Shown: positions 1 to 8,460 of the stretch, piece by piece
Layout: each line of letters starts with the position of its first letter
Numbering within the stretch: position 1 is the stretch's first letter
DNA from: Micromonospora sp. C31
GTDB lineage: Bacteria; Actinomycetota; Actinomycetes; Mycobacteriales; Micromonosporaceae
NCBI RefSeq assembly: GCF_018070575.1
Contig: NZ_JAGPXN010000006.1
Span: 62,001 to 126,000 of the forward strand
Direction: 5' to 3'
Length of the DNA stretch: 64,000 nucleotides
Notes under the pieces: generated by a model
Told to the model about the DNA's origin: nothing
Database searches by the model: none
The model's input: only the letters and a program-made list of their open reading frames with translations
Made by a program: the position numbers and the translations under genes

Positions 1-296
1 ACGCCGAACTCGGCGACATCCTCGACGCCGACGCCGGCGGGGCCGAGGTGGTGCTCGCCGGGGACGTCTTCTACAGCCAGGCGATGGCCAACCGGGTGCT
101 GCGCTTCCTGCTCCGGGCCGCCCGCGCCGGGGCCCGGGTGCTGGTCGGCGATCCCGGCCGGGCCTTCCTCCCGCACGACCGCTTCGACGAGCTGGCCGGC
201 TACGACGTGCCGGTGCCCGAGACGCTGGAGAGCGTACGGGTGAAGCGCACCACGGTGTGGCAGTTGCGGGCGGGGTTGCCGGGGGCTGGCCGCTAG
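1..296 (+). CDS. Class I SAM-dependent methyltransferase, C-terminal part (cut by window start)
   Basis: The reading frame is open from base 3 to the TAG at 294-296, so only the last 97 or so residues are present. They contain the segment VVLAGDVFYSQ followed by a helix and VLVGDPGRAFLP. This is the pattern of small Rossmann methyltransferases of the nicotinamide N-methyltransferase / ETFB-lysine methyltransferase type (motif IV region and following strand). The acceptor substrate cannot be told from this fragment. The stop codon lies inside the -10 element of the next gene. Confidence 0.7.
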   Translation, partial: AELGDILDADAGGAEVVLAGDVFYSQAMANRVLRFLLRAARAGARVLVGDPGRAFLPHDRFDELAGYDVPVPETLESVRVKRTTVWQLRAGLPGAGR

Positions 297-299
297 CGT
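294..299 (+). promoter_or_regulatory. Leaderless -10 element of the P450 gene
   Basis: TAGCGT is followed by exactly six bases and the GTG at 306, the geometry of an actinobacterial leaderless promoter. Its TAG is also the stop codon of the preceding gene. I see no good -35 element. Confidence 0.45.
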
Positions 300-305
300 G
301 TCGGC

Positions 306-1469
306 GTGCTGTTCCGGAGCTGGGCGCAGACCGCCGACGCGCACTGGCCGGACGTGGCCCGGGTGCCCGACCACGTGGGGGTCGCCCACCTGGTCGTGAC
401 CCGGCACGCCCTGGTCCGCCAGGTGCTCACCGATCCGGTGACGTACCGGCCGGACAACGCGCTGGACGCGGTGACCCCGGTCCCGGTATCCGCGCTGCGG
501 GTGCTGGCCGGGCACCGGTTCCGGCTGCCGCCGACCCTGGCGAACAACGGTGGCGCCAGCCACCCGGCGATCCGGGCGATCGTCGCCGAAGCCCTGCACC
601 CGACGCGGGTCGCTGCGCAGCTGCCCTGGCTGACCGGGCTGGTGCGCGAGCGCGTCGGCAGGATCGACGCCGCCCTGGACGGCGGAGCGCCGGTGGACCT
701 GCACGCCGAACTCGCCGCCGACCTGCCGCTGCTGGTGCTGGCCCGGCTCGTCGAGCTGCCGGACGCGCCGGTCGGCGCGGTGAAGGAGTTCGCCCGTGCC
801 GCGCTGGAACTGTTCTGGGCACCGCTGGACGGCGGGCGGCAGCAGGCCCTCGCCGCCGAGGTCGGTCGCTTCCACCGGGTGCTTCGGGAGTTCGCCGCGA
901 CCGGGGGTGGGCTGGCCGGGACGCTGCGAGCCGCCGGGCACCCGCCGGACGTGCTGGTCGGCGCGCTGTTCTTCCTGCTGGTGGCCGGCCAGGAGACCAC
1001 CTCGCAGTTCCTCACCCTGCTGCTGCACCGGCTCGCCGGCGAACCGACCGTACTGGCCGGCCTGCGTGACGGAACCGTCGCGGTCGCCGACGTGGTCGAG
1101 GAGGGGCTGCGGCTGGAGCCGCCGATCGTGACGTGGCGGCGGGTGGCGGCGGTCGACACCACGCTGGGCGGAACGGCGGTGCCCGCAGGCACCAGCATCG
1201 TGCTCTGGCTGGCCCGCGCCGGCCGGGACCCGGTCACCGTCGACGCGCCGGACGAGTTCCGGCCCGGGCAGCGCGGCTCGCGCCGGCACCTGGCCTTCGG
1301 GGCGGGCGCGCACCGCTGCGTCGGCGACCAGTTGGCCCGGACGGAGGCCGCGGTGGTGGTCGCCGAGGCCGCCCCGCTGCTGGACGGGGTCACCGTGATC
1401 CGCAGGCCGTGGTGCCCGGACAACCTGACCTTCCGGATGCCCGACGCCTTCGTCGTCCGCCGGCGCTGA
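306..1469 (+). CDS. Cytochrome P450
   Basis: This 387-residue protein has the size of a soluble bacterial P450. The I-helix oxygen-activation motif AGQETT is near residue 226. The K-helix ExxR is in EEGLRLEPP near residue 265. The haem loop FGAGAHRCVG lies near residues 331-340 and supplies the Cys thiolate. The GTG at 306 is preferred because a TANNNT element sits six bases upstream. No ferredoxin or reductase gene is adjacent, so it probably borrows electron partners encoded elsewhere. It is not embedded in an obvious biosynthetic cluster. The substrate is unknown; hydroxylation of a lipid or secondary metabolite is the usual role of this class. Confidence 0.93.
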   Translation: MLFRSWAQTADAHWPDVARVPDHVGVAHLVVTRHALVRQVLTDPVTYRPDNALDAVTPVPVSALRVLAGHRFRLPPTLANNGGASHPAIRAIVAEALHPTRVAAQLPWLTGLVRERVGRIDAALDGGAPVDLHAELAADLPLLVLARLVELPDAPVGAVKEFARAALELFWAPLDGGRQQALAAEVGRFHRVLREFAATGGGLAGTLRAAGHPPDVLVGALFFLLVAGQETTSQFLTLLLHRLAGEPTVLAGLRDGTVAVADVVEEGLRLEPPIVTWRRVAAVDTTLGGTAVPAGTSIVLWLARAGRDPVTVDAPDEFRPGQRGSRRHLAFGAGAHRCVGDQLARTEAAVVVAEAAPLLDGVTVIRRPWCPDNLTFRMPDAFVVRRR

Positions 1470-1580
1470 ACCGGCACGAAGGCGTCGCTCGCACCTCACC
1501 GGGCGCACGCAAGCGCCGACCACCCAGGCATCCTGACCCGGGCAAGCCGCGTTACACCACCGAGCAGCAGGCTGAGGCCG

Positions 1581-1690
1581 ATGTCGAGCTGACCCACCCG
1601 GCAGGGCCGACCAAGCACCGCTTCCCGCTGTCGAGCTGCCCCGCCCGGCAGGGCCGACCATGCACCTGTCCCCCGCTGTCGAGCTGCCCC
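1581..1690. repeat. Tandem repeat, about 47-48 bp period, with core CTGTCGAGCTGCCCC
   Basis: Three copies begin at 1581, 1628 and 1676. The second and third share the 15-base core exactly, and the first is one variant (ATGTCGAGCTGACCC). After the first two cores comes a conserved stretch ending in CGGCAGGGCCGACCA. An inverted 14-base copy lies at 1834-1847. The same core returns as an inverted pair at 54543-54616. Confidence 0.75.
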
Positions 1691-1833
1691 ACCTGTGAGA
1701 CCAGCCGCGCACGGATCCGTCTTCCGCCCGCGAGCCCGCGGAAGCGGACGAATCTCGATGGCGAAAGGCGGTCGTACGGTCGCACCCACCGCACTGCTCC
1801 GCTGCAGCTGGACCACGCCTGCCCCGTCCGTGC

Positions 1834-1847
1834 GGGCAGCTCGACAG
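1834..1847 (-). repeat. Inverted copy of the CTGTCGAGCTGCCC element
   Basis: GGGCAGCTCGACAG is the reverse complement of the core at 1628 and 1676. It could pair with either in RNA. Confidence 0.65.
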
Positions 1848-2007
1848 CGTCGGACGGGACGCCAGCCACCGGGCCACCGGGCGCGGCATCGCACCGCAGA
1901 GCACCGCGGCCCCGCAGGGGACCAGCCCGCACCACCCGGCAGGACACCGCACCGCAGAGCACCCACGTGGGTTGACGAAGCGGTCCGGGGACACGACCGC
2001 CAGGTGC

Positions 2008-2736
2008 TCAGCTGATCTCCTCGGCCCACGCGCGCCAGTCGTCGAGGACCCCGTAGAGGGCCGGGGTGAGCCAGCCGGGCGCGGACCGGCGGAAGACCCC
2101 CGGATCCATCGCCCCGGTCCCGGCGGGCAGGGCGCCCATCAGCTTCGGCACCAGATCGGTCAGGTTGGCCCAGTGCACCAGCTCCGGCGCGGCCGGCCAG
2201 GCGCCGACCACCACGCCGGCCGGCACCGCCCGGCGTTCCAGCGCCTCCAGCGTCAGCGCGGTGTGGTTCAGGGTGCCCAGGCCGGCCCGGGTCACCACCA
2301 CGGCCGCGCAGCCCAGCTCCACCGCCAGGTCCGCCACCGTCCAGGGCTTCCCCTCCGGCCGCAGCCCCATCGGTACGAGCAGGCCGCCCGCGCCCTCGAT
2401 GAGCACCAGGTCGTGCTTGTCGGCCTCCTCGCGGACCGCCTCGACAGCGGTGTGCAGCGCCAGCGGCGCCAGCTCGGCGACGCGGGCCGCGGCCAGCGGG
2501 GCGAGCGGGTCGGGGAAACTGGCCAGGGTCCGGCCGGTCAGCGGGGCGGCCAGCCGGTCGACCGCGTCGACGTCGCCGGGCTCACCGCCGGCCGTACCCG
2601 TCTGGGCGGGTTTGACCACCGCGACCCGCAGGCCGGCCGCCTGCGCGGCGGCCGCGATCGCGGCGGTGACCACCGTCTTGCCCACGTCGGTGTCGGTGCC
2701 GGTCACCAGCACCGGCCCGCGCCACGGCCCGGTCAT
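2008..2736 (-). CDS. bioD: ATP-dependent dethiobiotin synthetase BioD
   Basis: BioD forms the ureido ring of dethiobiotin from 7,8-diaminopelargonate, CO2 and ATP. The 242-residue protein starts with the glycine-rich nucleotide loop GTDTDVGKT near residues 13-21, the BioD signature. KPAQTG and EGAGGLLVP follow, the latter lining the active site. The start is the ATG at 2736, 14 bp after the bioF stop, so the two genes are surely co-transcribed. BioA is not in this window. Its product could come from another locus. Confidence 0.95.
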   Translation of the reverse strand: MTGPWRGPVLVTGTDTDVGKTVVTAAIAAAAQAAGLRVAVVKPAQTGTAGGEPGDVDAVDRLAAPLTGRTLASFPDPLAPLAAARVAELAPLALHTAVEAVREEADKHDLVLIEGAGGLLVPMGLRPEGKPWTVADLAVELGCAAVVVTRAGLGTLNHTALTLEALERRAVPAGVVVGAWPAAPELVHWANLTDLVPKLMGALPAGTGAMDPGVFRRSAPGWLTPALYGVLDDWRAWAEEIS

Positions 2737-2750
2737 CCCGCCACCGCGGC

Positions 2751-3923
2751 TCACGGGGCGACCCTTGTCCGCGACTGCGGGGCACATTCCACGATGGTCT
2801 CCAGGGCACGCTCGAAATCCGCCCGGGGGACGCCGGCGCCGATGGTCAGCCGCAGCCGGGACCGGCTGTCCGGCGTGGACGGCGGCCGGAAGCAGCCCAC
2901 GGCGACCCCCCGGTCGCGGCAGTCGGCCGCCCAGGCGGTCGCCGCCTCGGGGCCGGGGGCGGTGACCGAGACGACCGCGCCGTCGGGGGCGGAGACCGCC
3001 AGCCCGGCGGCGCCCAGCCGGCGCACGGCCAGGGCGGCCCGGTCGGCCAGTTCGGCGCGCAGGTCGTCGCCGGCGCGGGCCAGGCTGACGGCGGCGTGCA
3101 CACCCGCGGCCACGGCCGGGGGCAGCGCGGTGTCGAAGATGAAGGTCCGGCCGGTCTCGATCACGTGCCGGACGAACTCCGCCGGCCCGGCGACCACCCC
3201 GCCCGCGCCGCCGAGGGCCTTGGAGAGGGTGGCGGTGACGACCACGTCGGGCTGGCCGGCGAGGCCGGCGGCGGCGACACCCCCGGCGCCGGCCGGACCG
3301 GTCACGCCGAGGGCGTGCGCGTCGTCGACCAGCAGCAGCGCGCCGTGTTCCCGGGCGACGGCGTGCAGGCGGGCCAGCGGGGCGAGGTCGCCGTCGACGG
3401 AGAAGACCGACTCGGTGACGACCACCGCCGGCCGCCCCGGCGCGGCGGCGAGCGCGGCGGCGACCGCCGCCACGTCGGCGTGCGGGGTCACCACGGTCTC
3501 CGCGCCGGAGATGCGGCAGCCGTCGATCAGGGACGCGTGGTTGTGGGCGTCGGAGACCAGCAGCGTACGGGGCCGCACCAGCGCCCGCACCGCCCCGAGG
3601 TTGGCCAGGTAGCCGGAGGAGAAGACGAGTGCCCGGTCGACGCCGAGCCAGTCGGCGAGGGCGTCCTCGAGAGCGTGGTGGACGTCGGTGGAGCCGCGCA
3701 CCAGCCGCGACCCGGTGGCCCCCAGCCCGTACGCCGACAGCGCCCGCGCCGCGGCGGCGGTGACCTCGGGGTGGGTGGCCAGGCCCAGGTAGTCGTTGCC
3801 GGCCAGGTCGACCACGGCGTCGCCGGCGGCCCGCGGTCGCAGCCGGCGGGTCAGTCCCGCCTTCGCGCGCAGTTCGGCGCGGCGGTCGAGCGCCGCCAGC
3901 CAGTCCGCCACCGTCACCCCCAC
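2751..3923 (-). CDS. bioF: 8-amino-7-oxononanoate synthase BioF
   Basis: BioF is a PLP-dependent alpha-oxoamine synthase that condenses pimeloyl thioester with L-alanine. The 390-residue length is typical. [22 protein letters not shown] and the PLP-lysine motif TLSKALGG are all present. It is the first gene of the bioF-bioD unit and is divergent from bioB. The start is a GTG at 3923, but other GTG codons follow within a few residues, so it could be slightly shorter. Confidence 0.95.
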   Translation of the reverse strand: MGVTVADWLAALDRRAELRAKAGLTRRLRPRAAGDAVVDLAGNDYLGLATHPEVTAAAARALSAYGLGATGSRLVRGSTDVHHALEDALADWLGVDRALVFSSGYLANLGAVRALVRPRTLLVSDAHNHASLIDGCRISGAETVVTPHADVAAVAAALAAAPGRPAVVVTESVFSVDGDLAPLARLHAVAREHGALLLVDDAHALGVTGPAGAGGVAAAGLAGQPDVVVTATLSKALGGAGGVVAGPAEFVRHVIETGRTFIFDTALPPAVAAGVHAAVSLARAGDDLRAELADRAALAVRRLGAAGLAVSAPDGAVVSVTAPGPEAATAWAADCRDRGVAVGCFRPPSTPDSRSRLRLTIGAGVPRADFERALETIVECAPQSRTRVAP

Positions 3924-4030
3924 ACGCCCGCGCCGGCCGCCGTCGGCCGCTTCCGCCGGGCGAAATTACCATCCGCCGGTCACCGCCCGGCGTGTCCACC
4001 CCTGCGCCCCCGGCCCCGACACGCGGGCCG

Positions 4031-4059
4031 TTCATCCCGGCCAGCTGGCCTTGTAGGGT
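4031..4059 (+). promoter_or_regulatory. Putative bioB promoter (leaderless)
   Basis: TTCATC (4031-4036), a 17-base spacer and TAGGGT (4054-4059) stand seven bases before the bioB ATG. This arrangement predicts transcription starting at or one base before the start codon. I did not recognise a BirA or BioQ operator in the 143-bp bioF-bioB gap. Confidence 0.55.
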
Positions 4060-4066
4060 ACGAGCC

Positions 4067-5062
4067 ATGCCAGAGATCCTCGACCAGGCCCGAACCCAGG
4101 TGCTGGAGAACGGCGTCGGCCTCGACGAGGCCGGCGTCCTCGCCGTGCTGAACCTGCCCGACGAGCAACTGCCCGCCGCCCTCCAGCTCGCCCACGAGGT
4201 GCGGATGCGCTGGTGCGGGCCGGAGGTGGAGGTCGAGGGCATCGTCTCGCTGAAGACCGGCGGATGCCCCGAGGACTGCCACTTCTGCTCGCAGTCCGGC
4301 CTGTTCACCTCACCGGTCCGCTCGGTCTGGCTGGACATCCCGTCGCTGGTCGAGGCGGCGAAGCAGACGGCCGCGACCGGGGCCACGGAGTTCTGCATCG
4401 TGGCCGCCGTGCGCGGCCCCGACGCCCGGCTGATGAAGCAGATGCGCGAGGGCGTCGCGGCGATCAAGGCCGAGGTCGACATCCAGGTGGCCGCGTCGCT
4501 GGGCATGCTCAGCAAGGAGCAGGTCGACGAGCTGGTCGACATGGGCGTGCACCGCTACAACCACAACCTGGAGACCTGCCGCTCCTACTTCCCCAACGTG
4601 GTCACCACGCACTCCTGGGAGGAGCGCTGGGAGACGCTGCGGATGGTCCGCGAGTCCGGCATGGAGGTGTGCTGCGGCGGCATCCTCGGCCTCGGCGAGA
4701 CGGTGGAGCAGCGGGCCGAGTTCGCCGCGCAGCTCGCCGAGCTGGACCCGCACGAGGTCCCGCTGAACTTCCTCAACCCCCGCCCCGGCACCCCGCTGGG
4801 CGACCGTCCGGTGGTGGAGGGCAAGGACGCGCTGCGTGCCATCGCGGCCTTCCGGCTGGCCATGCCGCGCACGATCCTGCGGTACGCGGGCGGCCGGGAG
4901 ATCACCCTCGGTGACCTGGGCACCCGGGACGGTCTGCTCGGTGGCATCAACGCGGTCATCGTCGGCAACTACCTGACGACCCTGGGCCGGCCGGCGACCG
5001 CCGACCTGGAGCTGCTCGACGACCTGAAGATGCCGGTCAAGGCGCTCTCCGCCACGCTGTGA
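4067..5062 (+). CDS. bioB: Biotin synthase BioB
   Basis: BioB is a radical SAM enzyme that inserts sulfur into dethiobiotin. The CxxxCxxC cluster motif is present as CPEDCHFC near residue 70. Biotin-synthase segments such as YNHNLET and GGILGLGET follow. The 331-residue length fits the family. The ATG at 4067 was chosen because the upstream residues are low-complexity and a -10 element lies directly before it. Its stop overlaps the start of the small gene downstream in GTGA, which signals translational coupling to its auxiliary protein. Confidence 0.97.
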   Translation: MPEILDQARTQVLENGVGLDEAGVLAVLNLPDEQLPAALQLAHEVRMRWCGPEVEVEGIVSLKTGGCPEDCHFCSQSGLFTSPVRSVWLDIPSLVEAAKQTAATGATEFCIVAAVRGPDARLMKQMREGVAAIKAEVDIQVAASLGMLSKEQVDELVDMGVHRYNHNLETCRSYFPNVVTTHSWEERWETLRMVRESGMEVCCGGILGLGETVEQRAEFAAQLAELDPHEVPLNFLNPRPGTPLGDRPVVEGKDALRAIAAFRLAMPRTILRYAGGREITLGDLGTRDGLLGGINAVIVGNYLTTLGRPATADLELLDDLKMPVKALSATL

Positions 5063-5274
5063 GCGCCCCGGTGACGACGAGTGACGCGGCGACGGCCGCC
5101 TGGTGCGACCGGTGCGGCGAGGCCGTGGCGGTCGGGTCGCACGACGGGTGTGCGGCGGCGCGGGTGCTGGAGCCGCCGCGCTTCTGCGCACACTGCCGCC
5201 GGCGGATGAAGGTGCAGGTGCTGCCGGTCGGCTGGGCGGCGGTCTGCGTCGAGCACGGCGAGATCCGGGGCTGA
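5059..5274 (+). CDS. bsaP: Biotin synthase auxiliary protein BsaP
   Basis: This 71-residue Cys-rich protein overlaps the end of bioB by four bases. It carries CDRCGEA, a lone Cys in HDGCAAARV and CAHCRRR, followed by a Cys near the C-terminus. Size, cysteine layout and position match the BsaP family, which actinobacterial biotin synthases need for activity in mycobacteria. The likely role is to provide or protect an iron-sulfur cluster used as sulfur donor. Identification rests on synteny and cysteine pattern. Confidence 0.8.
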   Translation: MSAPVTTSDAATAAWCDRCGEAVAVGSHDGCAAARVLEPPRFCAHCRRRMKVQVLPVGWAAVCVEHGEIRG

Positions 5275-5279
5275 GGCGG

Positions 5280-5786
5280 ATGCTGCGTGGCCGGGCGGTG
5301 ACCCTGCGGCCGGCGACGGCCGACGACGTGGTGGCGCTCGCCGCGATCCGGGCCACCCCGGAGGTCCGCCGCTGGTGGCGCGGTGGCGACGACCTCGCCG
5401 CGGCCGTGCGGGCCGACCTCGCCGACGAGGCCCTGTCGGTGTACGCGATCGAACACGACGGCCGGATGGTCGGGGCGATCCAGTGGTACGCCGAGGACGA
5501 CCCCGACTACCGGCACGCCAGCATGGACGTGTTCCTCGACCCGGCGGTACGCGGCGCCGGGCTGGGCGGGGACGCGATCCGCACCCTGGTCCGGCACCTG
5601 GTCGACGAGCACGGCCACCACCGGTTCACCATCGACCCGGCGGCGGCGAACACGGCGGCCGTCCGGGCGTACGCGAAGGTGGGTTTCCGCCCCGTCGGGG
5701 TACTGCGCCGCTACGAGCGCGGCGAGGACGGGCGCTGGCACGACGGGCTGCTGATGGACCTGCTCGCCGACGAACTGGCCGACTGA
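5280..5786 (+). CDS. GNAT N-acetyltransferase, AAC(6')-like
   Basis: The 168-residue protein begins LRGRAVTLRPATADDV and has GAIQWYAEDDPDYRHASMD followed by the acetyl-CoA loop GAGLGGDAIRTL. The C-terminus has the FTIDPAAAN and AYAKVGFR elements. These features place it in the GNAT branch that includes aminoglycoside 6'-N-acetyltransferases. A real aminoglycoside substrate is not implied. It starts five bases after bsaP and may be the third gene of the bioB operon, although a role in biotin synthesis is not evident. Confidence 0.85.
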   Translation: MLRGRAVTLRPATADDVVALAAIRATPEVRRWWRGGDDLAAAVRADLADEALSVYAIEHDGRMVGAIQWYAEDDPDYRHASMDVFLDPAVRGAGLGGDAIRTLVRHLVDEHGHHRFTIDPAAANTAAVRAYAKVGFRPVGVLRRYERGEDGRWHDGLLMDLLADELAD

Positions 5787-5806
5787 GCCGACCGGGTCGA
5801 GCCTCG

Positions 5807-6636
5807 TCAGCGGCCCGGCGGGGCGGGGCGGATCGTCCGCAGCCATCGTCGGCGCCGCCGCCAGAGCAGCACCGCCCCCAGCACAGCGGCGACGAGCAGG
5901 GCCGGCGGCACGGCCACGAACAAACCCGGCGGCTGCCGTCGGTGAGGTCGGTGACGCCCACCCAGCCGTCGTTGGAATCGTCGGCGACGTACCGGCCGTC
6001 CGGGGAGAGCAGCACCTCCTCCCCCGCGACACTGTCCCGGCCGCCGTAGAGCAACACCCGGTACCGGCCATCGCGGCCGAGGACCGCGACCTTGCCCTCG
6101 TGGTCGAGGCCGTCGACACCGCGCAGGCCGAGGCCGCCGCCGCTGAACAGCAGCGAGGCCGGCCCGGGCGGGTCCTGCTGCACGGTGGCCTGCCACATGT
6201 ACGGCAGCTTGACGGTCGAGACCGAGCAGCCGAGTGCGTCAGCGGTCTCCGCCTCGGTGAGGTCCTCGAAGAAGCACAGCACCAGCACGGCCCGTTGGCG
6301 TGGGGCGAGCCGGGCCAGTGCTTCACGGACCACCATCGCGCGGGCGACGCCGGCGGTCCCGTCGGGCATCGCCTGCTCCGGCGGGTCCGCGCGCAGGTCC
6401 ACGTCCCGCCAGCGACGCCGCCAGAGCGAGACGTGCTGGGTGTACATGGTCCGCCGGACGTACGGCTCGGGGTCGCCGGCCGCGCTCACCCGCTCCCAGT
6501 GCCGAGCTACCCGGACCAACGTGAGCTGCACGAGATCCTCGGCCTGGTGCTGGTCACCGGTCAGCAGCCACGCCGCCCGGGACAGCGCCGCGATCCGCCC
6601 GGACACGTACGCCCGGAACGACTCCTCAGGGTCCAC
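5807..6636 (-). pseudogene. ECF sigma factor fused by deletion to a decayed beta-propeller membrane protein
   Basis: The N-terminal 140 or so residues are a SigE-type sigma-70 factor: region 2 (TGDQHQAEDLVQLTLVRVA) and region 4 (AETADALGCSVSTVK). Directly after VSTVK, where related factors continue the recognition helix, the frame runs into unrelated sequence. That sequence, LPYMWQATVQQDPP onward, looks like propeller blades (VLLSPDGRYVA, GVTDLTDG). Near 5930 the frame is lost. The next frame encodes a membrane helix (LLVAAVLGAVLLW), an Arg-rich tail and a stop at 5807. I read this as a deletion that joined a sigma gene to the inside of its downstream neighbour, plus a frameshift. GTG 6636 is the start, five bases after AGGAGG. 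Confidence 0.75.
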
Positions 6637-6700
6637 GCCCACCTCCTGACACGGAGCACGCCCGGCGGCGGCCGCGCGGGTGGGTCCGGCGGGGAGCTTT

Positions 6701-7225
6701 TCAGGCGTCCCAGATCAGGTCGCTGTCCGGCAGCCGGCGGGCGCCCTCGGCGGGGCGGTGCGGGGTGAGCCGGCCGTCGGGCATCAGGTGGGACACCGGC
6801 ACGCCGCGCCCCAGGACGACGACGTCGGCGACCAGCCGCCGGTGGCAGCGCCACCAGACGCTCTCGCTGCACATCACCGCCGTGGTCCGGGCCGCCGCGT
6901 CCGCCAGCACCGTCTCCAGCGCCGCCCGGAAGTCGGCGGTACGGGTGTACGCCGCGTACGCCCGGAAGGCGGCCACGGTCCACCAGGTGTCCGGCTCCTC
7001 GGTGCCGGCCGGGGTGTGCCGACGGCCGCCGAGGCGCTGCTCCCAGCGGTATTCCACGCCGGCCGCCGGCAGCCAGCGGGCCAGTTCCTCCCGGCGTACG
7101 TCGGGGTTGGTCCGGCTCGCCGGGAACCGCCGCACGTCCACGACGAGCGCGACCCCGGCACCCGTCAGCAGCTCGCCCAGCCGTTCCCGGTCCGCCGCCC
7201 CGTGCCCCACCGTCAGCAACTCCAC
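6701..7225 (-). CDS. DUF488 family protein
   Basis: The 174-residue protein opens with ELLTVGHG, then VVDVRRFPASRTNP and VMCSESVWWRCHRRLVADVV. This is the full DUF488 signature, with a conserved Cys and paired Arg/His near the C-terminus. The family has no firmly established biochemical role, and the conserved Cys and Arg suggest a small enzyme. The GTG at 7225 puts the first strand right at the N-terminus, but other starts are possible. It precedes the broken sigma gene by 64 bp on the same strand. Confidence 0.8.
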   Translation of the reverse strand: MELLTVGHGAADRERLGELLTGAGVALVVDVRRFPASRTNPDVRREELARWLPAAGVEYRWEQRLGGRRHTPAGTEEPDTWWTVAAFRAYAAYTRTADFRAALETVLADAAARTTAVMCSESVWWRCHRRLVADVVVLGRGVPVSHLMPDGRLTPHRPAEGARRLPDSDLIWDA

Positions 7226-7306
7226 GAGGAGGGAATGCCCCGAATCCGGGGCGGCTACCGCCCGGAGGGCCGGCACCGATCGCACCCGCCATGCCGTCGA
7301 CCCGCT

Positions 7307-7347
7307 TCTGCGACCCGGTCGCGCCGGTCGAGCACGCGAGTCGCAGA
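7307..7347. promoter_or_regulatory. Inverted repeat in a divergent promoter region
   Basis: TCTGCGAC (7307-7314) and GTCGCAGA (7340-7347) are perfect inverted 8-mers separated by 25 bases. They sit between the divergent DUF488 and AbiEi-like genes and could be a regulator site. Function is inferred from position only. Confidence 0.35.
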
Positions 7348-7406
7348 CCGTCCGGGATCCGCGCGCGGGGCGGCGGGCGGCGCGGGCGGCGGCGAGGCTG
7401 CGACGG

Positions 7407-8366
7407 GTGTGCCCCGACCTCCCGGCCGACGAGGCCGACGCCCTCGACTGGCTGGCGTTCGAGCAGGCCGGCGTCGTCACCACCGCACAGGCGACCCGGT
7501 CGCTGACCGAGGGCACCGTACGCGGACGCGTGCGCTCCGGGCGGTGGCGCGCGATCTGCCGGGGCGTCGTGCTGATGGGCAACGGCCGGCTGACCCGGGA
7601 CCAGCAGTTGTGGGTCGCCGTCCTCGCCACGGGTTCCGGTGCTGTCCTGGCCGGCCCGACGGCTGCCGCCGAGGCGGGCGTACGCGGACTGCGGCGCGAG
7701 CCGCTGCACGTGCTCGTGCCGGCGCACCGGCGGCCGGGGCGCACCGTGCTGGGCCGGCTGCCGATCGACATGCCGGCGGTCGTCGTGCACCGCGCGTCGA
7801 AGCTGCCGCCGGCGCACCTTCAGCTCGCCCGCCCGCCGCGCACCACCACCGCCCGGGCACTGGTGGACGCGGCCGGCTCAGCCCGCACGGTCGACCAGGC
7901 GCAGGCGGCGCTGGCGGCCGGCTGTCAGCAGCGACGGGTCACGCCGGAGGAGTTGTCGGCGGTGGTGGAGGCGCTGCCGCGGGCTCCTCGGCGGGCGCTG
8001 ATCCGGCAGACCGTGGCCGACATCGCCGGCGGTGCCGAAGCGCTCTCGGAGATCGACTTCGTCCGGCTCTGCCGCCGCCACGGCCTGCCCGCGCCCCGCC
8101 TCCAGCAGCGGCGCGCCGACGCCTCCGGGCGGACGCGGTGGCTCGACGCGTACTGGCGGGAGTGGGGGTTGCACGTCGAGATCGACGGCGCGCACCACAT
8201 GGACGTCCGGCACTGGGCGGCCGACATGCGTCGCCAGAACGACGTCTGGACCTCGGGGGACCGCATCCTCCGCTTCCCGGCGTGGCTGATCCGCGCCCGC
8301 CCCACCGAGGTGGCCGACTCCCTCCGCCGCGCCCTGACGGCCGCCGGCTGGCGCCCCGAGGGGTGA
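7407..8366 (+). CDS. AbiEi antitoxin-like / DUF559 domain protein
   Basis: This is a roughly 319-residue protein. An N-terminal winged-helix-like segment (WLAFEQAGVVTTAQATRSL, then RGRVRSGRWRAICRGVV) resembles AbiEi-type regulators. The C-terminal part (RWLDAYWREWGLHVEIDGA, then HHMDVRHWAADMRRQN and RILRFPAWLIRARP) resembles the DUF559/Vsr-like endonuclease fold, with the Glu and Asp of EIDG as candidate metal ligands. Such proteins are common in actinobacteria. No partner toxin gene is adjacent, so I do not call it a toxin-antitoxin system. The GTG at 7407 is the most likely start. Confidence 0.7.
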   Translation: MCPDLPADEADALDWLAFEQAGVVTTAQATRSLTEGTVRGRVRSGRWRAICRGVVLMGNGRLTRDQQLWVAVLATGSGAVLAGPTAAAEAGVRGLRREPLHVLVPAHRRPGRTVLGRLPIDMPAVVVHRASKLPPAHLQLARPPRTTTARALVDAAGSARTVDQAQAALAAGCQQRRVTPEELSAVVEALPRAPRRALIRQTVADIAGGAEALSEIDFVRLCRRHGLPAPRLQQRRADASGRTRWLDAYWREWGLHVEIDGAHHMDVRHWAADMRRQNDVWTSGDRILRFPAWLIRARPTEVADSLRRALTAAGWRPEG

Positions 8367-8410
8367 ATCTTGGACAGTTGCCGTTCCGCGAGAACAACTG
8401 TCCAAGATTC
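8365..8410. terminator. 16-bp perfect hairpin between convergent genes
   Basis: GAATCTTGGACAGTTG (8365-8380) and its exact reverse complement (8395-8410) enclose a 14-base loop. The arm begins inside the stop codon of the upstream gene. It is less GC-rich than its surroundings, so it may be a mobile palindromic repeat used as a terminator. Confidence 0.65.
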
Positions 8411-8415
8411 CGGCT

Positions 8416-8460
8416 GGCGCGGACGGTGACGTCCGCCGGTGGCGCGGACGGTGACGTCCG
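8416..8460. repeat. Two direct copies of a 20-bp palindromic unit
   Basis: GGCGCGGACGGTGACGTCCG occurs at 8416-8435 and again exactly at 8441-8460, a 25-bp period. Each copy is itself a GCGGAC/GTCCGC dyad. Confidence 0.8.

Larger units (their letters stand above)
1470..2007. other. 538-bp gene-free spacer with repeats
   Basis: I see no convincing gene between the P450 and the convergent bioD. The open frames here are shadows made by GC bias and by a short repeat built around GTCGAGCTGCCC (direct copies near 1581, 1628 and 1676, an inverted copy near 1834). Confidence 0.6.

Noticed and set aside
306..1469. Secondary-metabolite cluster around the P450
   Set aside because: The neighbours are a methyltransferase fragment and biotin genes. 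No synthase or tailoring genes are nearby in the window.
1581..1690. Possible CRISPR array
   Set aside because: Only three imperfect units with a conserved, not variable, spacer part and no cas genes.
7407..8366. Type IV toxin-antitoxin (AbiE) system
   Set aside because: There is no AbiEii-like nucleotidyltransferase toxin gene next to it.
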